A stretch of DNA of 64,000 nucleotides from Phalacrocorax aristotelis (GCF_949628215.1 NC_134276.1:63346733-63410732), one strand, 5' to 3'. Counted from the first letter of the stretch, positions 36,501-47,672 are shown. Notes: generated by a model from the sequence alone, not told the origin. Made by a program: numbers and translations.

Positions 36501-38960
36501 TACTTGTGTTCACAGTCCAAACTGTCAGACAAATAGCTCTTGACTGTATTTATCACTCCTTGAAGACCTTGTAATAGCATCTACAGTGCTGCTTGATTGT
36601 TCTTCCATTATCAAGGTTTAGATGGTGCTAATTTTCTTAAGTGTAATGCTGAAAGGATGGTATGTAAGTGGAATAATTTCAGCTGGAAGTGGAGCCTCTT
36701 AAGGGTCTTTTATCTTCCTTGGGTTTTAGCTTTTTCTCGTTCCAGGCTTTGCAGTCTCATCGTCAAGACTGTGTCTCAACTTTGGCTGAGATTCTAGGCC
36801 ATTTTGAACGGCCAATGTCATCTAGGAGAAATGGACACCTGGCTTAAATTTCTAGCTGGATATTCTTCTCATGCAGTGACAGAAAATGGAAATTGCTTAC
36901 TCAGAGTCATTCACTTCTGCACCCCCAGACTTTTTCCCTAGCGAAAGAGTCCAGGATCCCAAGATCTGACACTTCTAGATGGTATCCTCAGGGAAAGGAA
37001 GTGTGTGTGATGTGTCCTCAGGACCCTTCCTTTAGCTAAATGCTAGCTAAACCAGAAAACTTTGAAGGTATTAAGAAGGCTTCCACGTCATCTACTCAAA
37101 CATCCTTGGGATAACAGGAGGCCCCTTTTCTTCAGGTCGTGACTGGTAGGTAAGCTACATTTAGCTTTACTCACAGGCAGTGGTTGAAATGGGCAGCTGG
37201 GTTGTGCTTGAGGCAGTTCCTCAGGATCTGAGGGGGGGGGAGGTGAAGCCTCCATATCACAGCAGGTTCACCACCTGTGTTTGGGGAACACTTTGGTACA
37301 CACGGTGACTATTTACGCTCTTCCTGCCATCTCTCTACCTGAACTCTAAACTTCTTCAGCATGGCCTTTTTGCCCTGAAACCAGTGGCTGCCGGATAATT
37401 CAGATCAACAGAGTGCTGCCAGTCTTCAACACTTCACAGAAATCGGTGTGTACACTTCTCAGCAAACTTTGATTTACCAGTGCTGTGCATTTATTATTTA
37501 ACAAAGTTCTGCAGGTTAAACTACATGTCCGGCAAAAGAGCTGTAAGAGAAAGGATGGTGGCAGGCTTTTTTGTTTTTCCCCTTACATGTGTACATACAG
37601 ACACTCGTGCATATAGATAAGCAGTTGATCACTCTTCTGCTGAAAGAAAGAGGCATGGATTTTCTTCAGCTTTGCAGCAAAAATGGGTTAACACTCCATT
37701 TTCAGACAAGCTTTCCTCTTTTCATCATGAAACTAAGAATGAGTGGTGAATCCTTGCTTTAAATGTGGCTGTGTGCACTTTTGTTGCCTTGATACGGAAT
37801 TCCTTCCTTCTAAGGAATCAGAATAAAAAGTCTGGGTTTTTTGTGGTTTGGTTTTTGGTTGGTTTGAGGTTTTTTTTCTGTTTGTTTTTTAATAATCTTC
37901 AGTTGTTTTTTAAGAATCTTAATTTTTTTTTTGAAGGAAAATATAAAGGTTTTTACATTCTGTTTTCAGAAAGTTTTGGGCTTGTATTTTTGGCTGTATG
38001 GGCTTCCTTTCTTAAAAATAGAATTTTATATATTTGTATAGGGTTATTAAATGAATTACAGCTGATAGGAAAGTCCAAATTTTGCCGAACAATTAGGCTC
38101 AATTGTGTCTGGTTAACAGTTCAAATCTCTGGAACAATATTGCCACATAACTCACACTGATTAAATAAAAATTTGCTTTTAACTCACATCTGAATGTACA
38201 CAGTGGTAATGGGTACAGGACAAAACAAAAAGTAAAAAGGAAGACTTCTTCCTGTCCTATGTGCTACAGCCAATAAAGGTGATGAATAAAGGTCACTATT
38301 TTTAGTTACCTCTAAAAAGATGAAATTGTGGAATGTGCAAAGAAATAGCCAGCCTTAGTGAACACTGGTCTTGGAGTAGAGAGAGCTTCTTTCTATTCCT
38401 GTGTTGCTAACTTCTTTTATGTTACTTCTTTACGCCTCTGGGTTTCCTTGTTTTCTCTGTTTATTTAGAGCATATAAGATTCACAGCAGAGACCTGTTCA
38501 CTTTTACTGTGTGCAGTTATCCACACCTTACAAAAATGCAAATAAATAACTCACCTAGTGCTTTGTGTTACTCTTCCATGGTAAGCTTTTTTCTTTTTTG
38601 GAACAGAGGGATAGTCATCTTTGCCTGTGCTTTTAAAAGTCCTGCTGCAATATGGTTCTGCTTCACGACAGACTTCCAGTCGATACATAAGTGCAAATAA
38701 TAATAATTCTTTTTCTGTTTCTATGGTTTCTGAACATAACTAAATTCACAGAAAATAAGTGGTCAGCCTGAGATCACTTTCATTCTGTAATGCTAGGAGA
38801 ATGTTTATGTTAGGCACTTTCATTGTATGTCTGCGTGCTCATGCATGTATATGTACAGAGCGTAACATAACAATAGAAGAATGAAGTTTAAGATACAGGG
38901 CTGCAGAACTATTTTTTAGAAATAAAACTATCTTAAAACCTGTGTTTACTTCTATTTTAG

Positions 38961-39173
38961 AAGGGAAAGAAAAATATTATAAAAGGAAAGCTACAAATGG
39001 CTGAAAACCAGCCAGATGGAGTGGGAAAAAAAGAGTTGAAGGCCGTAGGACACAGACTGTGTTCTGAGCCAAAAGCATTACAGAGGATAAAACAAAAGGT
39101 AGGCAAAAATCAGGCCCAGACAGTCAAAGGGAAGATATTGGAGACGAGATGGCAGGAGGAGACAGCCACTGAG
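38961..39173 (+). CDS. Candidate unassigned coding exon, 71 codons
   Basis: An open stretch of exactly 71 codons is bounded by a good acceptor (CTTCTATTTTAG ending at 38960) and a good donor (GAG/GTAAGA, GT at 39174). In the open frame the base triplet just before the acceptor is a TAG stop, and the next stop comes at 39183-39185, within 12 bases of the donor. The open interval and the putative exon therefore coincide almost exactly. Both boundaries are phase 0. The peptide is lysine-rich and hydrophilic (KGKKNII at the start, a GVGKKELKAVGHRL segment, QEETATE at the end). It has no signal peptide, membrane segment or domain I recognise. No partner exons were found. An internal donor-like AAAAG/GTAGGC lies at about 39098. 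It could be an exon of an unknown gene, a lncRNA exon or chance. Confidence 0.22.
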
Positions 39174-40439
39174 GTAAGATTTTAATGCAGTTCCAGAGGG
39201 GACATTTTCCAGATCCTGTGTCTTCAGTCTGTGGAAGGACTTGAAGGAACAGGAGGACGATCACATAAAAAAACGCAACTGCACTGGCCCGTCACCAAAT
39301 AAACATGTTGTTTTCATTCAATTCCAGATTTTTCCTGACCTTTTACACAACAAAATAAACTTTCAGATTTTACCTCAGTAAATCCTGCCTAAGATATTTT
39401 TGCCTAAAGATTAAGATCAAGCAGAGGGTAAGGTAGAAGGCTGGGGGTGGAAAGGAAGATGACCTGAGAAGCTATGAAGCACGTGCTGCAGTCCAAACAT
39501 TAGCTGCAGCGCCAGGTGAGGTCACCTTGAAAAAGGAATATAGCACAGATTGGCCATGACAGAGGCTGGGGACACTTTTTGATGAAGGGCTGGTAACAAC
39601 TTCCTGTGGTTTCAAATATACTGGGCATCACGCGTAAGAGAGAGCAGCATGCATTTAGTCTTAGAGATCCCCCTCTCCACCTCCTACAAATCCACGATAT
39701 TTTCTGGGCCTCGTGAATCTGCAGCTACTCCTGGTCTATGCTGCCCTCTGCTGCTCAGTCCCTCCGCCGCAGAGCTTACCTTTGCCTTTGCAGGTGGGTG
39801 CGCTTTATACAGTACTACATTTGCTTCGTATGCTGTGATATAGGAAGCATTTAGAGATGCACGAACGGTTTAGGATAGTGGTTAATATGAAGCCGGCATG
39901 CAGCTTTTCAGGGTAGTTGCTGGACTGTTAACTTGCCTTTTCCATTATAGCAGCCTATTTATAGATGGTGAACAAGTGAAGATTGTTTACGCTAAAAGGA
40001 AAAATTCTCAGAAATATTTTATTAAATTAATTACTTTGTTATTCATAGGATAAAAGGTAGGTGATGTATTTTGTTTATTCTGATGCTTAACTGCTTTGAA
40101 AGCGATGGAAAACACTAAAGCATCAAGTGGCTCAAGCTGTTAGCACAGAACAACTCTTTATTATATTTTTACTAGCATTTTGTCTAATCAAACACTAATG
40201 GATCTTTCTGTAAGAACACTTTTCTGTATCTTGCAGTTAATCTGGTTATTTCCTGTGTTGCTAAGTTTTACCTGTCTTTGTTGTTCAAATATTTAGGGGT
40301 TGCCATTGTGTTCTACTGCCTTTGGCCAAGCTTAGACATACTTTCCTCTGTTGTTTTTTTTTTTTTTTCTTTTAAATAACTCCTTGCATGTTCTTAACTG
40401 GTTTTCATGCTTCTTTTAGAGAATGCTGCATGTATCAGT

Positions 40440-40530
40440 GATGAGGTACCCAGAGCTGAACACAGCACTCTGCAGTGACAAGAACAGCGTGATTACTTTC
40501 CCTTCCCATTGAAGGCTGCCTTTCTCTGTG
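40440..40530 (-). mobile_element. Possible very old CR1 fragment (minus orientation)
   Basis: TACCCAGAGCTGAACACAGC, then ACTCTGCAGTGACAAG and GCGTGATTACTTTCCC. This resembles the complement of a CR1 region that reads like 'cccagagctggacacagtactccaggtg ... atcacctccc'. Only this core matches; the flanks are unrecognisable. It would be a much older copy than the plus-strand CR1s. Confidence 0.35.
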
Positions 40531-43284
40531 AAACCAAACTTTACTCACCTTCTTTGACTATTTATTGCCTACAGTTTCTTATAATGTTTTAATTCAATTG
40601 AGACAATGAGCATTCCCTCTTCCAATCATTACTTAAAATGACCATAGTGCTGAATGCCTTCAGAGTGTTGAGTGACTTCTCACAAGCCAAGTCATTGCCA
40701 TCTAGCATTGCTTTTTATGTGTCAGTTAGCCCGTGTCCATTAAACCAGGCTATTCCTATCTAGAATAAAATAAACTGATTCTTCCTTGTATACTGCAAGA
40801 GGTAAAGCCTGAAGTACTGTACCACTTTTCTTGCATTCTCTTCAACAATTCATTCTGGAACACTAGAAAACAAGCAATCCAGTTCATTTTGCAAAACGCA
40901 TATTCTTTCTAGACCTGTAGACCTTATTGCTCCTGTGCCATGGTCTTTTATTGATATATGAGTCAGCTAAAACTAATTGAAATAAATTAACTCAGGAACA
41001 ATTGAAGTGTGTTCATATGCTCCTGCTGCTGCTTTTTAAAAATTATTATTTTTCTTTTTTTTTTTTTCCCCCAGAGATATCAAAAGAGTAACTTTTCACT
41101 CTACACAGTTTACTCATGACCCCTCAAAAATCTTTGGTGGGATTCTCTCAGATCTTTCGTTTTTAAAAAGCAGAGACCTCTAATGCAAGCTAAACCTTGC
41201 TGCTTTATGCCAGCTAGGTACTGTCCCTCAGAGCTTGGCTCCTCGAGGTCCTGAGCCTTCTGGAGACTCTCTGGAGATGGACTTAATTGTGCCTCAGATG
41301 GGACTGCTCTCCTGAGCTGAAGTTAAGTATTCTCTTAAGCTCTTTTGTAGAGCCTGGATATCACAAGGGCAGTAAATGAAAAGTGCTTAAAACTGCAGTT
41401 CCCTTGGGTTTGCAAGGTGTTTCAGTGTCTCCTCTGAAGTAGTGCACACTCTTTACTCCCACTCGTTTCAGCTCTCACTGCTCACTTCTTTGAATTCAAT
41501 AAGATAGCATATGTGCATAAGATGAACAGTATTTAGTCCTCAGAATATTCCAGTTCTTCACTGGACAGCAGGTTGCTTCAAGTAGTTTTTAGCTCCCTTT
41601 TTGTTGCTGTTTTTTTATAATTTTTCAGAACGAGGGGGCTGGCTCATGTTTCAGATGTGATCATTTTGTGTGGGCTGAGCAGCAGACGCGGATAGATGAT
41701 GCAATGGGGTTGCTAGAGGGTGGCTGTTTGTTCAGGCTGTGCTGCCATTTGCGGGGCCGAGCAAAAGAATCAGATTCTGGAGTTTTGTGCAGCTTTCTAA
41801 ATCAGCTCTCCAGCACTGCAAATCTCAGCCAAAGTCCTTTAGCAGTGTTTATTTTTTGCATGTATTTAGTTAACAGAAAAGGAGCCTTTCAGTGCAGATA
41901 AAACGGCCCATTCTTTCAAAACCCAATGCTTTTTGTTATATTTATTCATTTATCAATGCTGTGAAAGTTTCATGTGCTCCAGCCATTGATTTCAGGAGCC
42001 AATGCTATTTTTCCTGTTTATTATAATTTATTGTCTCATTGTTGCTGGTAGTTTGCACTTAGTTGAGTTTCCCACACAATATACAGGAAACATCTCTCTA
42101 GCATCAGGCTTCCTCAGATTGATTCCCACAGGGGCCGGGAGGGACAAACCACTCCCGGGCGCTTTGTGATGTGGCTGTGGAGAGTCATGTTAAATCCACC
42201 ATTTGGAGACTTCCTTCCTTGCACCTACGGTAGCACACACGGTAGCCAAATCATGTCTGCTCTTGCTACACGCTCTCCCACATAGCCTTTGGGAAAACTT
42301 TACCTGCGTGTGTGCTTTCACAATTTATCATTTTCTTTTCATGTGCTTAGCATGTTTATTACCGGTCTCCAGTGAGAATGTTCATCTCCAAGGGCATCTA
42401 TTTGTATTAGAGCAAAGCTAATGAAATTATTCAGTTATGGTATTTCATTTCAATTTACCTTTCCTCACCGTTGATTAACTGATGACTTGCAAATGTTGAC
42501 TGAGGTATTAAGTTGTCTAGGTGGAGGTGCTGTGGATAGTAAAGAGGGCCAGTATACATACATTCCTTTGAAAACACTCCTTAAATAACACCCGCAAAAG
42601 TCTCCTGGGAAAGCTGGGAAATTAAATGAACATTGTCTGTGTCTCCCTCATGAGCAATACTTCCCTATTAACAAACAATAAGTTCAAGGGTTTAGAACAG
42701 AGACAACTTTATTGGGAGCAGCGGAGGGAAGGGTGAATATGGAATTAACTTTGCAAAGTCAGTGATTCATAAATCAATTCTATTAAATTATGTCATCACC
42801 CTTTCCTGCTCCCTTCCCCCATCACTCCCTTCTCCTGTGGCTCCCCCTCCGCACCACCTCCTCACCCTCCCGGATGTGCTGCACAATAGCTGTGAGCCTA
42901 CCTCCTCCCTTGGTCCCGGTGGTTAGTCACCGCTCTACCTCAGAACACATTGCTCATGTTTTGGGTTGTTTTTTTTTGTTTTCGGTTTGTTTTTGGTTTT
43001 GGTGTGTTTTTTTTTTTTTTAAGTCAGGGCACACTGAGTCAGATTTTGGCTGGTTCCGATTCTTGACCTTACAAAGTCACATTGTGTGTGAGGGCTCTGC
43101 CATTTCCAAAGCATGCTGATTCCAGCTCAGATGCTGGGAAAGCTGCTGCGGGTAGCCCTGGCTCGCGCACCCTCAGGTCTGCCTTACACGCTGCAGTTGC
43201 CCTGGTGCTTTCTTTGGTTTTTTTTTTCTCAGGTTTTGGCAAGGAGTACTGCAAGCGTTGCACAAACTGGCATATAAGAAATTG

Positions 43285-43478
43285 TATTTAAACACAAGAA
43301 CACAGTTTTTTATCATGAGGGTGGTCAAACACTGGAACAGGTTGCCCAGAGAGATTGTGAAGCCTCCATCCATGGAGATATTAAAAGTCTGACTGGAAAT
43401 GGCCCTGAGCAACTCTGAGCAGGTGGGCTGGACTACACAGTCTCTGGAGGTTGCTTCTCACCTCTGTGATTCTGTAAA
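43285..43478 (+). mobile_element. CR1 3'-end fragment, about 190 bp
   Basis: Matches the CR1 3' region: a decayed 'ggaaaaaattttttac' block, then GAGGGTGGTCAAACACTGGA, CAGGTTGCCCAGAGAGATTG, CCATCCATGGAGATATT and the tail ACCTCTGTGATTCTG. The tail type (GGTTGCTTCTCACCTCTGTG) differs from the fragments at 13113-15200 and 48862-49128, so a different subfamily. Its 5' edge may reach further upstream but is not clear. Confidence 0.88.
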
Positions 43479-43971
43479 AAGTATGGCGTTTTCTGTTGCC
43501 AGCCAAGATACCTGCAATAGCTGTTCCAGAGCAACAAATGCATTTTCATATGAGCCAAATAAGTATTAAAATATCAGTAGCTGGTTCCTTTTAAAAGTGA
43601 TTGACAGACGAATATATCTGGTAATATTCTGAGACCTTAAATGCTTATGTGGGTAGCACAAACTTTGGCAAAGTTCATGGTCAAATGCTATAAATTAAGT
43701 GGTTAAACTAGTGTTCATGCCAGACTCAGGACTGCTCAATACAAATTCTTTCTAAATGAAAGTTAACTGATTTTTTTGATTTGCTAATAATTCCCTGCTG
43801 CCAAAACCCAACAGAGCACAGCTTTCCATTTTCCCATTTCTGCTCCTATAGAAGTCAGACTATTGTGTTGTCAAATATATGACTCCCATGACAAGGAGAC
43901 CATAATACCTAGGTCTCCCTCAGTAAAAAGCCAGGTTTTTAGTTAACTCCTGGTCAGCCTGAAGACGACAT

Positions 43972-44047
43972 TCATAGAATCGTAGAACGATTTGGAAAGG
44001 ACATTAAAGATCACCTAGTTCCAACCTCCCTGCCATGGTCAGGGACA
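43972..44047 (-). mobile_element. CR1 3'-tail fragment, minus strand, about 75 bp
   Basis: Begins TTCATAGAATCGTAGAACGA and continues with GATCACCTAGTTCCAACCTC and CTGCCATGGTCAGGGAC. This is the complement of a CR1 3' end (gtccctgccatgg ... gttggaac ... tctatgattctatga). Only the last 75 or so bases of the element are present. It lies about 500 bases from an oppositely oriented CR1 tail at 43285-43478. The AAGGACATTAAAGATC spacing is slightly deleted against the usual form. Confidence 0.9.
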
Positions 44048-44392
44048 TTGTTTTCAAAGTTCTCACTTCAAAGCACAGCGAGGACGTACCGTCTGGCTTC
44101 AGGCTGCTTCAAGTGCCAAAATTAATTTTAACTGACCATACCAGAGAAATAAATTTAATAGGCCATTTTTTAATATATATATATTTGCTTGTTTATTGGC
44201 ATACCTTTGATTGTGTGTTTTAAAATAAAACAAACCCAGCTAATTCTCTGTCTGTCTAGCAACCTTTAGGAGTGGTTGCATTTCTTTTCTGTCAGGAAAT
44301 TTATTGAAAATGTATATCATGGGAAGATTACCATCTCAAGAAATAGAGAGCTGGACGATTTGTTTTATTTTTTTTCTTTTTTGCTTTCCCAG

Positions 44393-44521
44393 GACCTCCT
44401 GCAGATTTATAAATATATTGACCAAGGTGCTCCATCATTGCTTTCTGTCTTGGCATTGAGTTTGCTCTTTCTATCCACTGGCAATTACTTCCTGCTCAGA
44501 CGTGCTGCTAAGCATCTCTAA
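44393..44521 (+). CDS. Weak terminal-exon candidate with a membrane-like segment
   Basis: A very good acceptor (a pyrimidine tract at 44361-44390 ending TTTTGCTTTCCCAG at 44392) is followed by 42 open codons and a TAA-type stop at 44519-44521. The frame reads DLLQIYKYIDQGAPSLL, a hydrophobic stretch SVLALSLLFLSTGNYFLL, then a short basic end RRAAKHL. That would suit a single-pass membrane protein tail. No polyadenylation signal is obvious just downstream and no upstream exon was found. I do not recognise the family. Chance is the more likely explanation. Confidence 0.12.
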   Translation, partial: DLLQIYKYIDQGAPSLLSVLALSLLFLSTGNYFLLRRAAKHL

Positions 44522-45857
44522 GAAACCCACTTCTTTTTCTGACTGCCTTCCTGCTCGTTCTTCTGCTGATCTCTGTCACTCTGTTTCTTTTCTTTCCTTC
44601 TACCCTCTCTTTTAACTTTACAATATCTCTTGTCCTAGTGAGCTTAGAAAGATGATAACATGTAAAGTGACTATTTTCCTCTGACTCTGCTTCCTTCCTT
44701 GTCTTTTGTTTTGGTTCAAAATTTGTATATTTGGATCATTCTCCTTTTCAGGCAGAAGTTTCTATGATTACCGGATTGTGTTTAACATTATGGGATCTCC
44801 CACAAGGTTATTAGCTATTACTAATCATAAGGGTAATGACTAGAAAGGCATTGCTAGAAATCTTCTTCATGTCCTGAAAATGTATAGAGAATTTAGAATA
44901 TCTGGAATCCAAAACACTCCTTTGCACACTTCTTTTTTTCTGTAAGTTCTGTTAAGTTCACAAAATGCTTTTCTTTACTTTACAGGCTGAGGTGACCGGA
45001 TGAAATTTCTCAGATGCCTGAGGCAACAGACTGAGCTGTCTGGAATGATAATGATTATTCAAATGATAATTATCCAAATGACCCAGATTTCTTCTTGCTG
45101 TATCCTGACAAATTGCTAGGCAGTGACATCTCTGCTGTCTGTGGTTTTGTGAGCAGGCATGTTTGGATACCCACATAGGTAAGCTGTATAGATCAGCAAT
45201 GCCAATAAGGCACATCAGGAGTTAGGTGTCTAAACTACAGTGTCTCTAGTGTAGCTTTCAAGATTATTAGTTACTGTACCTGCATCGTTTTTTTCCTTTC
45301 TATTGTACTTCATTTTTGTTACAAGTTCATCTTTGTATTGTCCGAATTCAGAAATGCAGTCTATTCGCAACCAGCTGTTACCAATTTACCTGAATTAGTT
45401 TTATTTTGTCTAAGTGTTTGTCCTGAACCATGTACAGACCAGGATCACAATGATAGTTTGTTTAGGTTATAGAGTTTTCAGTTGCAGGTTTATAGTTTAG
45501 GTGAGATAAAATATGATTTAGGCAGGAAAGCTCCCCCAGTGGCATCCCCTGCCTCCCTGATCTCCCTGATTATGCTATAGGAAGCTTTACATCTAGGTTG
45601 CATTTTATGGTGACTTCTGCTAAACAGATTAGACTTCAAAAATAATGGTACTATAGTAAAAGAAATTATGAAGGGTAGAACTCTTCTTTAAAGCCTTTCT
45701 TAACAGTCTGTGTTTTGCATGCCATTCTCAAGTAATCCTTTGGTCTTACTTGGATTTTTATTTATTTATTTATTCAGGTTTTTTTAAAGATAACTTCTTT
45801 CCTTCTCCTCTTCCTCTTTGCCAGCTTACTGTGAATATGTCTTCCAACCTTGCTTCT
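44522..45857. other. Non-coding spacer between CR1 fragments
   Basis: AT-rich with no recognisable gene. It contains a small GATAATTATC palindrome within a near-duplicated AATGATAATGATTATTCAA segment at about 45044-45080 and a (TTTA)n-like run at about 45757-45775. Nothing else I can name. Confidence 0.6.
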
Positions 45858-45961
45858 TCAAGAAGATAAAAAGAGGCTTCTTCAAATACATCAGTATTAA
45901 AAGAAAGACTGGGGAAACTGTGGGCCCACTGCTGAATGAGGTGGGTGCCCCAGTGATGTAG

Positions 45962-47627
45962 GATGCAGAGAAGGCAGAGTTACTGAATGCTGCCTTTGCT
46001 TCCGTCTTTACTGCTGAGGCAGTAAACCCCCAGGCATCCTAATCCCCAGAGGTGAGAGAGAAAATCTGGAGAAAGGAAAAATTCCCATTGGCTGAGGAGG
46101 GTTGGGTTAGAAATCATTTAAGCCAACTGGATCCTCACAAATCCATGGCCACCCTGGGATGCACCCACAAGTGCTGAGGGAGCTGGAGGATGTTCTTGCT
46201 GAGCCAATCTCCATCATCTTTGAAGGGTCATGGAGGACAGGAGAGATGCCCAAGACTGGAGGGTAGCCAATGTCACTCCAGTCTTCAAAAAGGGCAAGAA
46301 AGAGGACTCAGGAAACTATAGGCCAGTCAGCCTCACTTTCATCCCTGCAAAGGTGATAGAACAGTTCATCCTGGGGGTCATCTCTAGGCATGTAGAGGAC
46401 AAGAAGGTGATCAGAAGTAGTCAACATGGATTTACCAAGGGGAGATCATGTTTGACCAACCTGATCCGAGGCAGCCAGCATGTCTTCACCAAGGGCAAGT
46501 CCTGCCTGACCAACCTAGTGGTCTTCTATGATAGAGTGACTACATCAGTACAGGACAAGGGAAGAGCTATGGGTGTCATCTATTTAGACTTCTGTAAGGC
46601 CTTTGACACAGTCTCCCACAGCCTCCTTCTCTCTAAACTGGAGAGATATGGATTTGATGGGCGGACGGTTCCGTGGATAAGGAACTGGAATGGATGGTTG
46701 CATCCAGAGGGTGGTGGTCAATGGCTCGATGCCCAGATGGAGACGGGTGACAAGTGGTGCCCCTCAGGGTACATACTGGGACCAGTACTGTTTAATATCT
46801 TAATCAATGACATAGTGAGTGGGATTGAGTGCACTGTCAGGACCTTTGCAGATATTAGCAAGCTGAGCAGTGCAAATGACACACCAGAAGGATGGGATGT
46901 CATCCAAAGAGACCTGGACAAGCTGGAGAGGTGGGCCAGTGAGAACTTCATGAGGTTCAACAAGGCCAAGGGCAAGCTCCTGCACCTTGGTCAGGGCCAC
47001 CCCCAGTACCAATACAGGCTGGGGGATGAAGAGATTGAGAGCAGCCTTGTAGAGAAGGACTTGGGGGTACTGGTGGATGAAAAGCTGGACATGAGCCAAC
47101 AATGTGTGCTTGCAGCCCAGAAGGCCAACCGTATCCTGGGCTCCATCAAAAGCAGCGTGGCCAGCAGGTCGAGGGAGGTGATTCTGCCCCTCTGCTCCAC
47201 TCTGGTGAGACCCCACGTGGAGTCCTGTGTCCAGCTCTGAAACCCTCAGCACAAGAAGAACATGGACCTGTTGATGCAGGCCCAGAGGAGGCCACAAAAA
47301 ATGATCTGAGGGCTGGAGCACCTCTCCTATGAAGAAAGGCTGAGAGAGTTGGGGTTGTTCAGTGTGGAGAAGAGAAGGCTGCAGGGAGACCTTATTGCAG
47401 CCTTTCAGTACTTAAAGGGGGATTGTAGGAAAGAAGGAGGCAACCTCTTTAGCAAGGCCTGTTGTGACAGGACAAGGGGTAATGGTTTTAAACTAAAGGA
47501 GGGTAGATATAGACTGGATATAAGGAAAAAATATCCTTCTCTGGATATATCCCAAACCTGCCTGGATTCGTTCCTGTGCCCCCTGCTCTGGGTGTACCTG
47601 CTCAAGCAGGGGGATGGGATGAGATAG
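45962..47627 (+). pseudogene. CR1 ORF2 reverse transcriptase with a 336-codon open frame
   Basis: Reverse transcriptase of a CR1 element. The 5' part has in-frame stops at 45959-45961 and 46040-46042 and a frameshift before 46230. From 46230 a single frame runs 336 codons to 47240 with [20 protein letters not shown] near residues 29-48, palm motif [14 protein letters not shown] intact near 120, [13 protein letters not shown] near 185, and [15 protein letters not shown] near 282. The catalytic FADD box is mutated to FADISKL (46845-46865), replacing the second aspartate with isoleucine. The frame ends where a conserved TGG tryptophan codon has become TGA. CR1-like sequence continues past the stop to about 47627. 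The long open frame suggests a relatively recent insertion, but the enzyme would be inactive. Confidence 0.9.
46419..46526 (+). repeat. 54-bp tandem duplication inside the CR1 RT
   Basis: Two adjacent 54-base units encode [18 protein letters not shown] and [18 protein letters not shown]. The duplication keeps the reading frame. The units differ at 19 of 54 positions (12 in the first 45), many of them third-codon positions. Relatives have this segment once. Confidence 0.85.
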
Positions 47628-47672
47628 ATGATCTCCAGAGGTCTCTTCCAACGCCTACCATTCTGTGATTCT

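Larger units (their letters stand above)
36500..43284. other. Non-coding DNA, no established gene
   Basis: Nothing here is a recognised gene. The stretch holds T-rich tracts (37850-37935, 40347-40368, 41045-41070, 42965-43020), a pyrimidine-rich patch (42795-42870), the exon candidate at 38961-39173 and a faint old CR1-like piece near 40440-40500. The part at 41880-42080 has many AT-rich homeodomain-type sites and could be a regulatory element, but the sequence alone does not show it. Confidence 0.65.
45858..47672 (+). mobile_element. CR1 LINE, 5'-truncated, about 1.8 kb
   Basis: A CR1 element beginning just before the reverse transcriptase (AAGAAGATAAAAAGAGGCTT) and ending CTTCCAACGCCTACCATTCT, GTGATTCT. 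Its tail, with ATGATCTCCAGAGGTCTCTT, belongs to a different CR1 subfamily from the element at 13113-15200. Near the 3' end about 100 bases are missing: the 'gggtggt..aaacactgg..caggttgcccagag' block present in the fragment at 43285-43478 is absent between GGAAAAAATAT (about 47524) and CCTTCTCTGGATATATCCC. The copy also carries an in-frame duplication at 46419-46526. No target-site duplication was seen. Confidence 0.93.

Noticed and set aside
37765..38160. 131-codon hydrophobic frame on the plus strand
   Set aside because: Its hydrophobic, phenylalanine-rich character comes from T-rich low-complexity DNA at 37850-37935, not from a membrane protein.
46800..47321. 173-codon frame antisense to the CR1 reverse transcriptase
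   Set aside because: A shadow of the conserved CR1 coding strand; antisense frames across LINE ORF2 are common artefacts.
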